Shown: positions 7,480-14,011 of the stretch, piece by piece
Layout: every line of letters begins with the position of its first letter
Numbering within the stretch: position 1 is the first letter of the stretch
Assembly: GCA_014384545.1 (NCBI GenBank)
Contig: JACNFQ010000023.1
Coordinates: 1 to 14,705 of the forward strand
Source: a bacterium
Lineage (GTDB): Bacteria; UBP7; UBA6624
DNA length: 14,705 bases
Direction: 5' to 3'
The notes under the pieces: model-generated
Told to the model about the DNA's origin: nothing
What the model saw: the letters and a program-made list of their open reading frames with translations, nothing else
The model's database searches: none
Translations under genes and position numbers: made by a program

Positions 7480-8714
7480 CAGGTGGAAAACGGATTGCTT
7501 GGGCGGGGCGTGAAATGCCTGTCGTCCATAAACTGGCTAAACGGTTTTCTGTGGCAAGACCATTTGAAGGGAAACGGATTACTTGTTGTTTGCATCTGAC
7601 GACCGAAACTGCGAATCTAGCCGTGGCACTCCAATCAGGCGGTGCCCAAGTCGCCCTTTGTGCCTCAAACCCCCTCTCTACCCAAGATGATGTCGTCGCT
7701 TGGCTGAACACCCAAGAGGGGATTGAAGCCCATGGTGTTCGGGGTGATACAAGAGAGGATTATTATGCCCGAATTGACAGAGCATTGAGTTTCCGTCCAC
7801 ACCTTGTGATTGACGATGGAGCCGACCTAGTGACCCGCGTTCACACTCTTTTCCCTGAAATGGCGGATGGTATTGTCGCCGGGTTGGAGGAGACCACCAC
7901 AGGGGTTATTCGCCTTCGAGCGATGGCTGAAGATAATGAACTTCCTTTTCCGATGATTGCCGTCAATGATGCCGACACCAAACATCTCTTTGACAACAGG
8001 TATGGCACCGGTCAATCAACTCTTGATGGCATCCTGCGAGCGACAAATATCCTCCTTTCTGGTAAGACCTTTGTCGTTGCCGGTTATGGATGGTGTGGTC
8101 GGGGCATTGCGATGCGAGCCCAAGGGATGGGGGCAAAGGTTGTGGTGACTGAAATCGATGCCGTAAAAGCACTGGAAGCCCATGCCGATGGGTTCCAAGT
8201 AGCCCCCATGAAAGAAGTCATTCGCCAAGCGGATATCGTGGTGACTGTGACGGGGTGCAAGGATGTCGTAACGGTAGAGATGCTCCAAGAAGCTAAGGAG
8301 GGGGTTCTCTTAGCCAATAGTGGTCATTTCGATTGTGAAATCGCCGTGGCGCATCTCCAAGAGGTTGCCGGAGAGGGCGTACCCGTTCGGAACGAAGTCA
8401 AAGCCTACACCCTACCCAATGGACCTACAATTCACCTTATCTCGGAAGGTCGGTTGGTCAATCTTGCTGCTGCCGAAGGACATCCAGCGAGTGTGATGGA
8501 CCTCTCGTTTGCCACCCAAGCATTGACCTCGGTGTGGGCGATTCAAAACGCCGGCAGTCTTCGTCCCAACGGTAAGAACAGTGTCGTTGAAGTGCCGGAC
8601 TCTGTCGTGGATGAGGTCGCCACTCTTAAACTGGAGGCTTCGGGCATTTCCATCGATACATTGACCCCCGAGCAGGTCGCATATCTCACGGGCTGGGAGG
8701 AGGGCACTTCCTGA
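7464..8714 (+). CDS. ahcY: Adenosylhomocysteinase (S-adenosylhomocysteine hydrolase)
   Basis: Reversibly splits S-adenosylhomocysteine into adenosine and homocysteine, using bound NAD, and so removes the inhibitory by-product of methyltransferases. The 416-residue product has the substrate-domain motifs HLTTETANLA (44-53), DDGADL (117-122), EETTTGVIRL (142-151) and NDADTKHLFDNRYG (168-181), which carry D118, E142, K173, D177 and N178. The NAD domain shows VAGYGWCGRG (205-214) and EGHPA (338-342). It is the short form: it lacks the extra segment of many proteobacterial and eukaryotic enzymes and ends at the WEEGT stretch without the Lys/Tyr tail, as in archaeal and Thermotoga-type enzymes. The start is set by a strong AAGGAGG at 7452-7458. 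The next gene is a purine nucleoside phosphorylase whose probable CTG start overlaps the ahcY stop, suggesting a salvage pair. Confidence 0.95.
   Translation: MAHEITGGKRIAWAGREMPVVHKLAKRFSVARPFEGKRITCCLHLTTETANLAVALQSGGAQVALCASNPLSTQDDVVAWLNTQEGIEAHGVRGDTREDYYARIDRALSFRPHLVIDDGADLVTRVHTLFPEMADGIVAGLEETTTGVIRLRAMAEDNELPFPMIAVNDADTKHLFDNRYGTGQSTLDGILRATNILLSGKTFVVAGYGWCGRGIAMRAQGMGAKVVVTEIDAVKALEAHADGFQVAPMKEVIRQADIVVTVTGCKDVVTVEMLQEAKEGVLLANSGHFDCEIAVAHLQEVAGEGVPVRNEVKAYTLPNGPTIHLISEGRLVNLAAAEGHPASVMDLSFATQALTSVWAIQNAGSLRPNGKNSVVEVPDSVVDEVATLKLEASGISIDTLTPEQVAYLTGWEEGTS
8698..8703 (+). promoter_or_regulatory. Ribosome binding site pointing to a CTG start
   Basis: AGGAGG lies seven bases before CTG at 8711-8713, inside the end of ahcY. 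No ATG, GTG or TTG is at a suitable distance in the frame of the following gene. The in-frame TTG at 8747 has only AAGGA three bases upstream (8739-8743), which is too close. Confidence 0.6.
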
Positions 8715-9523
8715 ACCGTATCCCCCATCTCCTGCCCCAAGGAACTTTGGGATGGTCTCCTCCATTTCAAGTTGATGTTGCCGTCATTCTTGGGTCAGGG
8801 TTGGGAACGGGAGTCGTCCAGGGCATGGGGCTTGAAGAGGGTGTTCCCTATTCCTCTATTCCTTTCCTTCCTCCTGTCACTGTTCCTGGTCATCCGGGAC
8901 TTCTCCTCCAAGATGACTGGGATGGTGTTCGTGTAGCCCTTATGGCGGGGCGATTCCATCTTTACGAAGGTTTGCTCCCTAGAGAAGCCGCCATGACGGC
9001 GATCTTGGCTAAGTTGTTGGGAGCTAAGAAACTGATTCAGTTTGCTGCTGTCGGACAAGTCCATCCCGCGATGCCACCGGGTACTTTGGTGGGAATCAAC
9101 GATCATATAAACCTGACAGGGCGTTCTCCCCTAGAAAAAGTCTCGGTTCGAGGAGGCAATCCCTTCGTTCCTGGTGCATTTCATTCTGAAGTTGGTCGGT
9201 TAGCTGGACGCGTGGCTGCCAAGAACAAGGGAGTTCTTTGGCGGGAAGGTGTCTATGCTCAGATGCCTGGTCCGCAGTTAGAGACAGCCTCTGAAGTGGA
9301 GATGGTTCGGAGATTAGGGGGGGATATCGTGGGGATGTCTACCGTCCCTGAAGCGATTGCAGCCGCTTACTTGGGGCTGGAACACCTTGGGATGGGAGCC
9401 GTTACAAACATCGCTCCTATGCCCCCGGGAAGCGATTCACATAAGGATGTATTACGCGTGGCAGAGCGCATCCAAGAACAGGTGCCAAAGTTCCTCCATT
9501 CATTGGTCAAGATTTGGTCATGA
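8711..9523 (+). CDS. Purine nucleoside phosphorylase (PNP/MTAP family), probable CTG start
   Basis: Phosphorolysis of a purine nucleoside to free base and (deoxy)ribose-1-phosphate. The product has VAVILGSGLG (23-32, phosphate loop), VPGHPG (58-63), AGRFHLYEG (79-87), NDHINLTGRSPL (130-141), EGVYAQMPGPQLET (179-192, with the base-contacting Glu), VGMSTVPE (207-214) and AVTNIAP (230-236). The Asn in TNIAP is the residue that goes with 6-oxopurines (inosine, guanosine) rather than MTA. The usual LTNAAGG strand reads IQFAAVGQ (109-116). Start: CTG at 8711 overlaps the ahcY stop as CTGA, matching the ATGA/GTGA overlaps along this array, follows AGGAGG by seven bases and gives 270 residues, the usual size. 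The alternative TTG at 8747 gives 258 residues and leaves only about 12 before the phosphate loop. Its place next to ahcY suggests purine salvage. Confidence 0.85.
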   Translation: MNRIPHLLPQGTLGWSPPFQVDVAVILGSGLGTGVVQGMGLEEGVPYSSIPFLPPVTVPGHPGLLLQDDWDGVRVALMAGRFHLYEGLLPREAAMTAILAKLLGAKKLIQFAAVGQVHPAMPPGTLVGINDHINLTGRSPLEKVSVRGGNPFVPGAFHSEVGRLAGRVAAKNKGVLWREGVYAQMPGPQLETASEVEMVRRLGGDIVGMSTVPEAIAAAYLGLEHLGMGAVTNIAPMPPGSDSHKDVLRVAERIQEQVPKFLHSLVKIWS

Positions 9524-10509
9524 AACTCCTGGTAACAGGGGGATGTGGCTTCATTGGAAGTGCCTATCTACGCCTCTTTGTTCCTCAACGCCCGCACAAC
9601 CACTATACAAACTTGGACTTACTGACCTATGCAGGAAACCCTAAGAATGTGGCGTCTGTCTCCGCCCTCCCTAACTACGATTTTATCCATGGGGATATCC
9701 GGGATAACGAGCTCGTTTCTAACTTAGCATCCTCAGCAGATGGCATCATTCATTTCGCCGCCGAGACCCATGTAGACCGAAGTATTGAGTCTTCTTCAGC
9801 TTTCGTAACGACGAATGTCGTCGGGACGCACCACATCGTTGAGGCTGCCCGGCATTGTGAGATTCCTCTTTTGGTGGTCAGTACCGATGAAGTTTACGGC
9901 TCCTTGGACGAAGATGACCCCCCTACTTCGGAGTCTTCCCCCCTGAAAGGGAGCAGCCCCTATGCCGCAGCAAAAGCAGGTGGTGACCTTCTTGCCTTGG
10001 CTTCCCACCGCACTTTTGGTACCCAGGTCTGTATTACCCGCTGTGCCAACAACTATGGACCTTATCAATACCCCGAAAAACTGATCCCTGTCTTGGTGCG
10101 ACAAGCTTTGGACGGAAAACCCCTTACGCTTTATGGGGACGGAAGAAACCTCCGTGATTGGCTCCATGTTGATGACCACGCCCGTGCCATTGATACCGTC
10201 TTTTCAGGCGGCAAATCGGGTGAAGTCTACAATATTGGGGGGGTTCCTCGTAGGAATATTGAGATTGCCAAAGAGGTCTTGATTGCCTGTAACCAACCTC
10301 CCGATCAACTTGCCCTCATTTCTGACCGTCCTGGTCATGATTGGCGGTACGCTGTAGATGATAGGAAGATTCGGAGTGAACTGAACTGGAAGCCTCTTAT
10401 CTCTTTTGAAGAAGGAATGGGTGAAACGATTCAGTGGTATCAATCTCATGAATCGTGGTGGCGCCCCCTTTTGGGAGAGGCGGGGGGGAGACGAGGACTC
10501 TTGAACTGA
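9520..10509 (+). CDS. rmlB: dTDP-glucose 4,6-dehydratase
   Basis: Converts dTDP-glucose to dTDP-4-keto-6-deoxyglucose with bound NAD, the second step to dTDP-rhamnose and other deoxysugars of surface polysaccharides. The 329-residue product begins with the Rossmann motif TGGCGFIGS (6-14) and has HFAAETHVDRSI (78-89), STDEVYGS (121-128, with the catalytic Asp-Glu pair), SPYAAAK (146-152, Tyr148 and Lys152 of YxxxK), RCANNYGPYQYPEKLIP (174-190), GDGRNLRDWLHVDDH (206-220) and YNIGG. These match RmlB better than UDP-glucose epimerases. The ATG at 9520 overlaps the phosphorylase stop (ATGA); a TTG six bases upstream is in frame but less likely. rmlA, rmlC and rmlD are not in the window. A G7 run lies near each of 10237 and 10482. 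Confidence 0.93.
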   Translation: MKLLVTGGCGFIGSAYLRLFVPQRPHNHYTNLDLLTYAGNPKNVASVSALPNYDFIHGDIRDNELVSNLASSADGIIHFAAETHVDRSIESSSAFVTTNVVGTHHIVEAARHCEIPLLVVSTDEVYGSLDEDDPPTSESSPLKGSSPYAAAKAGGDLLALASHRTFGTQVCITRCANNYGPYQYPEKLIPVLVRQALDGKPLTLYGDGRNLRDWLHVDDHARAIDTVFSGGKSGEVYNIGGVPRRNIEIAKEVLIACNQPPDQLALISDRPGHDWRYAVDDRKIRSELNWKPLISFEEGMGETIQWYQSHESWWRPLLGEAGGRRGLLN

Positions 10510-11474
10510 TGTATCGAAAAGGGCGTTTGGCTGGATTACTGGGTGCCCTCCTCCTTATTCTCGTTCTGGGTACGGAGGGGTTTATTCAAACAGAAGATCT
10601 TGGGAGAGATGAAGCGTTCTACTTGACGATTACAACGATTAGCACGGTAGGGTACGGAGATGTGCACCCCAAGACCAGAGAAGGAAGGGCGTTGGCGATG
10701 GTGCTTATTATGGGAGGGATTGCTGTCTTCCTGTGGACTGTGAATGAGGTTACTTCAGCCGTCGCAGATGGTCATTTTCAAGAGCTCCTAAGGAGGACCC
10801 GCATGGAAAGAACAATCAATAGACTTCATGGTCATCACATCGTTTGTGGATATGGACGGATGGGAACGCGTGTGACGAAAGAGCTCTTGGCTAAGAGGAG
10901 TAAAGTCGTCGTCATCGACATGGATGAGGAATCTCTAGATTCACTTGAAGCAGAGGGGATACCTTTCATCCACGGTGATGCGACGGCTGATGCAACTTTG
11001 CTCCAAGCAGGGATCAAGAGCGCCTCAGGTATCGTTGCATGTTTGGGTACTGATGCAGAGAATGTCTTTGTCACGCTCGCGGCACGAAGCCACTCCCCGG
11101 GCGACTTGGCCATTGTCGCTCGAGCCTTTTCGGCTGACAGTTTGGACAAACTCCATCATGCGGGAGCGAATAGGGTAATCTCTCCGTTTGAAGTTGCCGG
11201 ACCTTGGCTTGCTCGTGCTGTATTGAACCCCGAAGAACATGATTTCCTTGAAGTGCTCATGGGGAGTGGGTCGGAGAATCCGTCTCCACTGACGCAGTTT
11301 CGGGTGGGCACAGACCCCCCCGCCGGAAAGGCGTTGAGGGAGAGTGGCATTCGCAAAGAGAAAGGGGGAATCGTCTTGGCTATTAGGCGAGACGGAAAGA
11401 CCCATTTCAACCCCGAACCCGATTTCGTTCTCGCCCCTAACGACCTCGTTTTCCTCCTTGCTCAAGGAGCGTAA
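10509..11474 (+). CDS. Two-helix potassium channel with RCK (TrkA-N/TrkA-C) domains
   Basis: A ligand-gated inner-membrane K+ channel of the MthK/Kch type. The 321-residue product has helix 1 (about 6-24), a pore loop with selectivity filter TVGYGD (46-51) preceded by YLTITTIS, helix 2 (about 60-86), then a cytoplasmic RCK-N Rossmann domain starting HHIVCGYGRMG (109-119) with acidic VVVIDMDEE (133-141) and GDATAD (156-161). The RCK-C region runs from about 260 to the end (PAGKALRESGI, DFVLAPNDLVFLL). The ATG overlaps the rmlB stop as TGATG. A longer frame from GTG 10455 would lie inside the rmlB 3' end and add no recognisable sequence, so it was not used. The ligand (Ca2+, nucleotide) cannot be told. 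A C7 run sits at about 11315-11321. Confidence 0.92.
   Translation: MYRKGRLAGLLGALLLILVLGTEGFIQTEDLGRDEAFYLTITTISTVGYGDVHPKTREGRALAMVLIMGGIAVFLWTVNEVTSAVADGHFQELLRRTRMERTINRLHGHHIVCGYGRMGTRVTKELLAKRSKVVVIDMDEESLDSLEAEGIPFIHGDATADATLLQAGIKSASGIVACLGTDAENVFVTLAARSHSPGDLAIVARAFSADSLDKLHHAGANRVISPFEVAGPWLARAVLNPEEHDFLEVLMGSGSENPSPLTQFRVGTDPPAGKALRESGIRKEKGGIVLAIRRDGKTHFNPEPDFVLAPNDLVFLLAQGA
11464..11469 (+). promoter_or_regulatory. Ribosome binding site supporting a TTG start
   Basis: AAGGAG lies ten bases before TTG at 11480, at the end of the potassium-channel gene. No in-frame ATG or GTG gives a complete N-terminus, and the TTG yields the family start MSRRLLIVEAAYLGDLV. Confidence 0.65.
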
Positions 11475-11479
11475 TCGGC

Positions 11480-12409
11480 TTGTCTAGGCGGCTCCTTATC
11501 GTGGAGGCAGCTTACTTGGGCGACCTCGTCATGACGACCCCTCTCATGGGCGCTGCCTTACGAGACAAGTGGGAAGTGCATGTCGCGATTAGACGCTCCT
11601 CTGTGGGCGTATTGGAGGGGTTGATTCCCCAAGAGCAGATTCATATCCTCCCCTCCCATTTTCTCTCGGCACAGAAAAAACTGCAATCGATTCGACCCCA
11701 GTTGACGATTGTCACCCATCGAGCCCACTCCTCCGTCCTTGCGGCTCTTGGGGTAAGTCCGCGTTGGGGTTACGGTGGTGGTCGGTCTCTCTTGCTGTCA
11801 GGGACTGTTCGATTTGACCCGATGGCTCATCGCGTAGAAAACCACATCAATCTGGGCAGAGCAGCTGGGCTTGCCCTCCCTATGGATGAACCCCTCGTTT
11901 TACGGACTACGGCTGGGGATTCTCCATCACTTCCTGAAGGAGCTTTGGTCCTAAACCCCAATGCTTCGTGGCCTGAAAAAGCTTGGACCACTCCTCGGTG
12001 GGTACGCCTTGCGAAAGCACTGGGAGAGAGATTGAGTGTTCGTCCCGTCGTTGTAGGAGGACCTAATGATAGAGAAAGATGCTCTGCGATTGCAAATGGT
12101 TGCGGTGGGATTGACCTAGGGGGCAAGACCGACTTGCCTATGCTCAAGCGCGTCTTGGAACGCGCTCGTCTTCTGATTAGCCATGATTCTGGTCCCGCTC
12201 ACATCGCCGCTGCTTTGGGCACACAAGTCATTTCTGTCTTTGGTGCGACCCACCCAGAACTCGTCGGTCCATGGCCCCCACGAACGGGATTCGTTCTTTC
12301 TTCCCCAAGAGCGAAATCTCCTCCCCCTCCAAAAGGAAAGAGAGAACGGTGGATTGACGGAGTCCACTGGAAACATGTCGTAGCACTCGCATCCGAACTA
12401 TGGGTATAA
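11480..12409 (+). CDS. GT9-family glycosyltransferase (ADP-heptose:LPS heptosyltransferase-like)
   Basis: Family-9 glycosyltransferases transfer heptose to the lipopolysaccharide core at the cytoplasmic face of the inner membrane. The 309-residue product has the N-terminal LIVEAAYLGDLVMTTPLMGA (6-25) with the Asp of 'GDxVxTTP' (D15), then LNPNASWPEKAWTTPRWVRL, starting at 158, VVVGGPNDRE (190-199) and the nucleotide-sugar site SHDSGPAHIAAALGT (234-248) followed by VFGATHPELVGPW (253-265). These are WaaC/WaaF/RfaF hallmarks, but the exact acceptor cannot be assigned. Start: TTG with AAGGAG ten bases upstream, five bases after the channel stop. Its 3' end overlaps rdgB by ten bases. With rmlB two genes upstream it suggests surface glycan synthesis, but no other LPS gene is present. 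Confidence 0.88.
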   Translation: MSRRLLIVEAAYLGDLVMTTPLMGAALRDKWEVHVAIRRSSVGVLEGLIPQEQIHILPSHFLSAQKKLQSIRPQLTIVTHRAHSSVLAALGVSPRWGYGGGRSLLLSGTVRFDPMAHRVENHINLGRAAGLALPMDEPLVLRTTAGDSPSLPEGALVLNPNASWPEKAWTTPRWVRLAKALGERLSVRPVVVGGPNDRERCSAIANGCGGIDLGGKTDLPMLKRVLERARLLISHDSGPAHIAAALGTQVISVFGATHPELVGPWPPRTGFVLSSPRAKSPPPPKGKRERWIDGVHWKHVVALASELWV

Positions 12410-13008
12410 GACTTCTCTTTGGAACGACTTCTAAGGGGAAATGGTCGGAGGCAAGCCAAGCACTTCCATCACTAGAGGTTCTCTTTCCTAGAGATTTGGG
12501 ACTTGAGGGGGAACCGATTGAAGACGGAGCGACTTTTGCAGAGAACGCTCGAATCAAGGTCCACTGGTATGCCTCCGCAAGTGGAGAGCGCCTCGTCTTA
12601 GCCGAAGATGCGGGATTGGTCGTTGATGCATTGGGAGGAGCGCCCGGGGTCTATTCCTCTAGGTATGGTCAGGATGACGCTTCTCGAAACCTTCGCCTTC
12701 TTGAAGAATTGGAGAAAGTTCCAGCGGAAAAACGGACCGCCACCTTCGTCTCCCTCTTTGCCCTTTGGGTCGGTCCCGCAACGACCTTATTGTGGGAGGC
12801 TAGGACAACCGGTTTTATCCTAGATGCTCCTAAAGGAGAAGGTGGTTTTGGGTATGACCCTCTCTTCTTTCATACAGGTCTGGGAAAGAGTTTTGCTCAA
12901 GCCTCAATCCCCGAAAAAGCATCCGTTTCCCATAGGGGAAAGAACCTTGATTCACTCAAAAGGTGGCTCAAAGGATGGAGGCACCCCACCCGTCCTTATC
13001 GTCCTTAG
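12400..13008 (+). CDS. rdgB: RdgB/HAM1-type dITP/XTP pyrophosphatase
   Basis: Hydrolyses non-canonical purine NTPs (dITP, ITP, XTP) to monophosphates so that they are not built into DNA or RNA. The 202-residue product has the N-terminal LLFGTTSKGKWSEA (5-18), DGATFAENARIK (42-53), LAEDAGLVVDALGGAPGVYSSRYG, starting at 67 and containing the catalytic Asp (D70), GEGGFGYDPLF (146-156) and SHRGKNLDSLKRWL (177-190). In the first motif the usual Asn of (S/T)xNxxK is Ser11. It starts with ATG inside the end of the glycosyltransferase gene (10-base overlap). It is the last gene of the plus-strand array: its TAG is 16 bases from the end of the convergent minus-strand operon, and no clear terminator hairpin was seen there. 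Confidence 0.93.
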   Translation: MGIRLLFGTTSKGKWSEASQALPSLEVLFPRDLGLEGEPIEDGATFAENARIKVHWYASASGERLVLAEDAGLVVDALGGAPGVYSSRYGQDDASRNLRLLEELEKVPAEKRTATFVSLFALWVGPATTLLWEARTTGFILDAPKGEGGFGYDPLFFHTGLGKSFAQASIPEKASVSHRGKNLDSLKRWLKGWRHPTRPYRP

Positions 13009-13024
13009 GTTCTCTTACTTTTCC

Positions 13025-14011
13025 TCAGTCGCGGAGGAATGGGATGAGTTTGGCTCGCGTAGCCACACCGATACCTTTTACCGATGTGAGGGTATCTACA
13101 GAGAGATTTCCCTCTTCTCTTGCTGCTATGATCTTTGCCGCTTTGCTGGGACCGATACCCGGTAACCAATCTAGCTCTTCAGCGGTCGCCGTAGATAAAG
13201 AGAGTTGCGTCGCTTCAATCAACAACCGCTCCAAATCATCCACGGCTGAATGGTCCACGCCGTGCTGATGTTGAGCAGCTCTCTTGAATGCATCCTTCAA
13301 AAGGGAGTCAGGAGTCTCTGATGCCATCTCTTCCATAATCGCCACAAAAGCGGCGTGGTTATCTAGATGTCCTCTCTTTGCAGTCCTAAAAGCTGCCAAA
13401 CGAGTCCACGCCTCGTCAAAAACGCCCCCCATCAATTCCGTTGAACCCTCTCCCATGACAAAGTCGCCAAAAGGAGTTTGGAGCTTTTTTCCTCCCTCCA
13501 CTTGGATGGTGAATGGTTGGGACATCGGGCTGAGAGACTGAATATACGCCAAAACAGCTCGCATGTTCTCCATCGGGAACGTCGCTGGCGAATAGATAGG
13601 GGGCATTGTAGGGGGCCAAGGCTCGATACAGGTTTCTTCAGAGACCACTTTACACGCAATCGCTTCGGCAGGGTGATGAATGCTGTGAAAAATATAGTGG
13701 TCATCAACCAAGACCTTTGAACCATCATCAAGGGTCTCATACCGCCCCCACAATCCTTTCCAAGAGGGTCCAACGATCGCGGAACCATCCACACTGTGAC
13801 ATGCTTGGCAAGCGATGGGCGTAGCAGAAAGCCTCAAATCTGCCCCTTGGGCAACGAGTGCAGGATCTGGTGAAAAGGGGAGAAAGAGAACTTGATCACC
13901 TTCTTCAATGACCAAGGCGGGAGGGGAAGCGACCCATTGCCCCCCCTCCATACTGACAGCGACTGTATGTGTTGATGCCAAAAGGGCAACCCATCCTAAA
14001 TAGAGTCTCAT
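13025..14011 (-). CDS. Exported cytochrome c - helix-hairpin-helix fusion protein
   Basis: A 328-residue protein with an unusual domain pairing. Residues 1-20 look like a short signal peptide (hydrophobic 3-19, possible cleavage near VAVS). A class-I cytochrome c domain follows (about 48-162): heme motif CQACH (68-72), GPSWKGLWGR (81-90), DDGSKVLVDDHYIFHSI (95-111) and a probable axial Met in TMPPIY (M136), ending AYIQSLSP. It resembles the heme domain at the C-terminus of cytochrome oxidase subunit II, but there is no CuA site. Extra cysteines C120 and C128 lie between heme motif and Met. A helical middle part without recognised family (about 165-265, with HQHGVDH at 248-254) leads to an HHH domain (about 269-326): LSTATAEELDWLPGIG and TSVKGIG, the ComEA/PsbU pattern. 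ATG overlaps the upstream stop (ATGA) with AGGAGG nine bases before it. Domain calls are firm; function is unknown. Confidence 0.85.
   Translation of the reverse strand: MRLYLGWVALLASTHTVAVSMEGGQWVASPPALVIEEGDQVLFLPFSPDPALVAQGADLRLSATPIACQACHSVDGSAIVGPSWKGLWGRYETLDDGSKVLVDDHYIFHSIHHPAEAIACKVVSEETCIEPWPPTMPPIYSPATFPMENMRAVLAYIQSLSPMSQPFTIQVEGGKKLQTPFGDFVMGEGSTELMGGVFDEAWTRLAAFRTAKRGHLDNHAAFVAIMEEMASETPDSLLKDAFKRAAQHQHGVDHSAVDDLERLLIEATQLSLSTATAEELDWLPGIGPSKAAKIIAAREEGNLSVDTLTSVKGIGVATRAKLIPFLRD

Noticed and set aside
8747-8749. TTG as start of the purine nucleoside phosphorylase
   Set aside because: AAGGA is only three bases away, and the protein would lose its usual N-terminal segment; CTG at 8711 fits better. 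Kept as the fallback start.
10455-10508. GTG start for the potassium channel at 10455
   Set aside because: It lies inside rmlB and adds 18 residues without family resemblance. ATG at 10509 overlaps the rmlB stop (TGATG), as at other junctions.
11025-11465. Open minus-strand frame of 146 codons opposite the K+ channel
   Set aside because: It lies fully opposite a gene with clear RCK motifs. Its product shows no recognisable domain and it has no ribosome binding site.
13021-13039. Inverted repeat TTCCTC / GAGGAA with a 7-base loop near the ends of the convergent genes
   Set aside because: Only six pairs, three of them A-T, inside the minus-strand coding end. There is no U-tract after it on either strand (A-rich on the minus side, TGGGATG on the plus side), so it is not a convincing terminator.
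12824-13165. Plus-strand open frame running past the rdgB stop
   Set aside because: It overlaps rdgB in another frame and then runs opposite the HHH coding end; its product has no recognisable features.
13800-13810. CuA-type copper site expected if the heme protein were a COX subunit II
   Set aside because: No CxxxC with flanking His/Met and no pair of N-terminal membrane helices were found. Only the cytochrome c tail resembles COX2.
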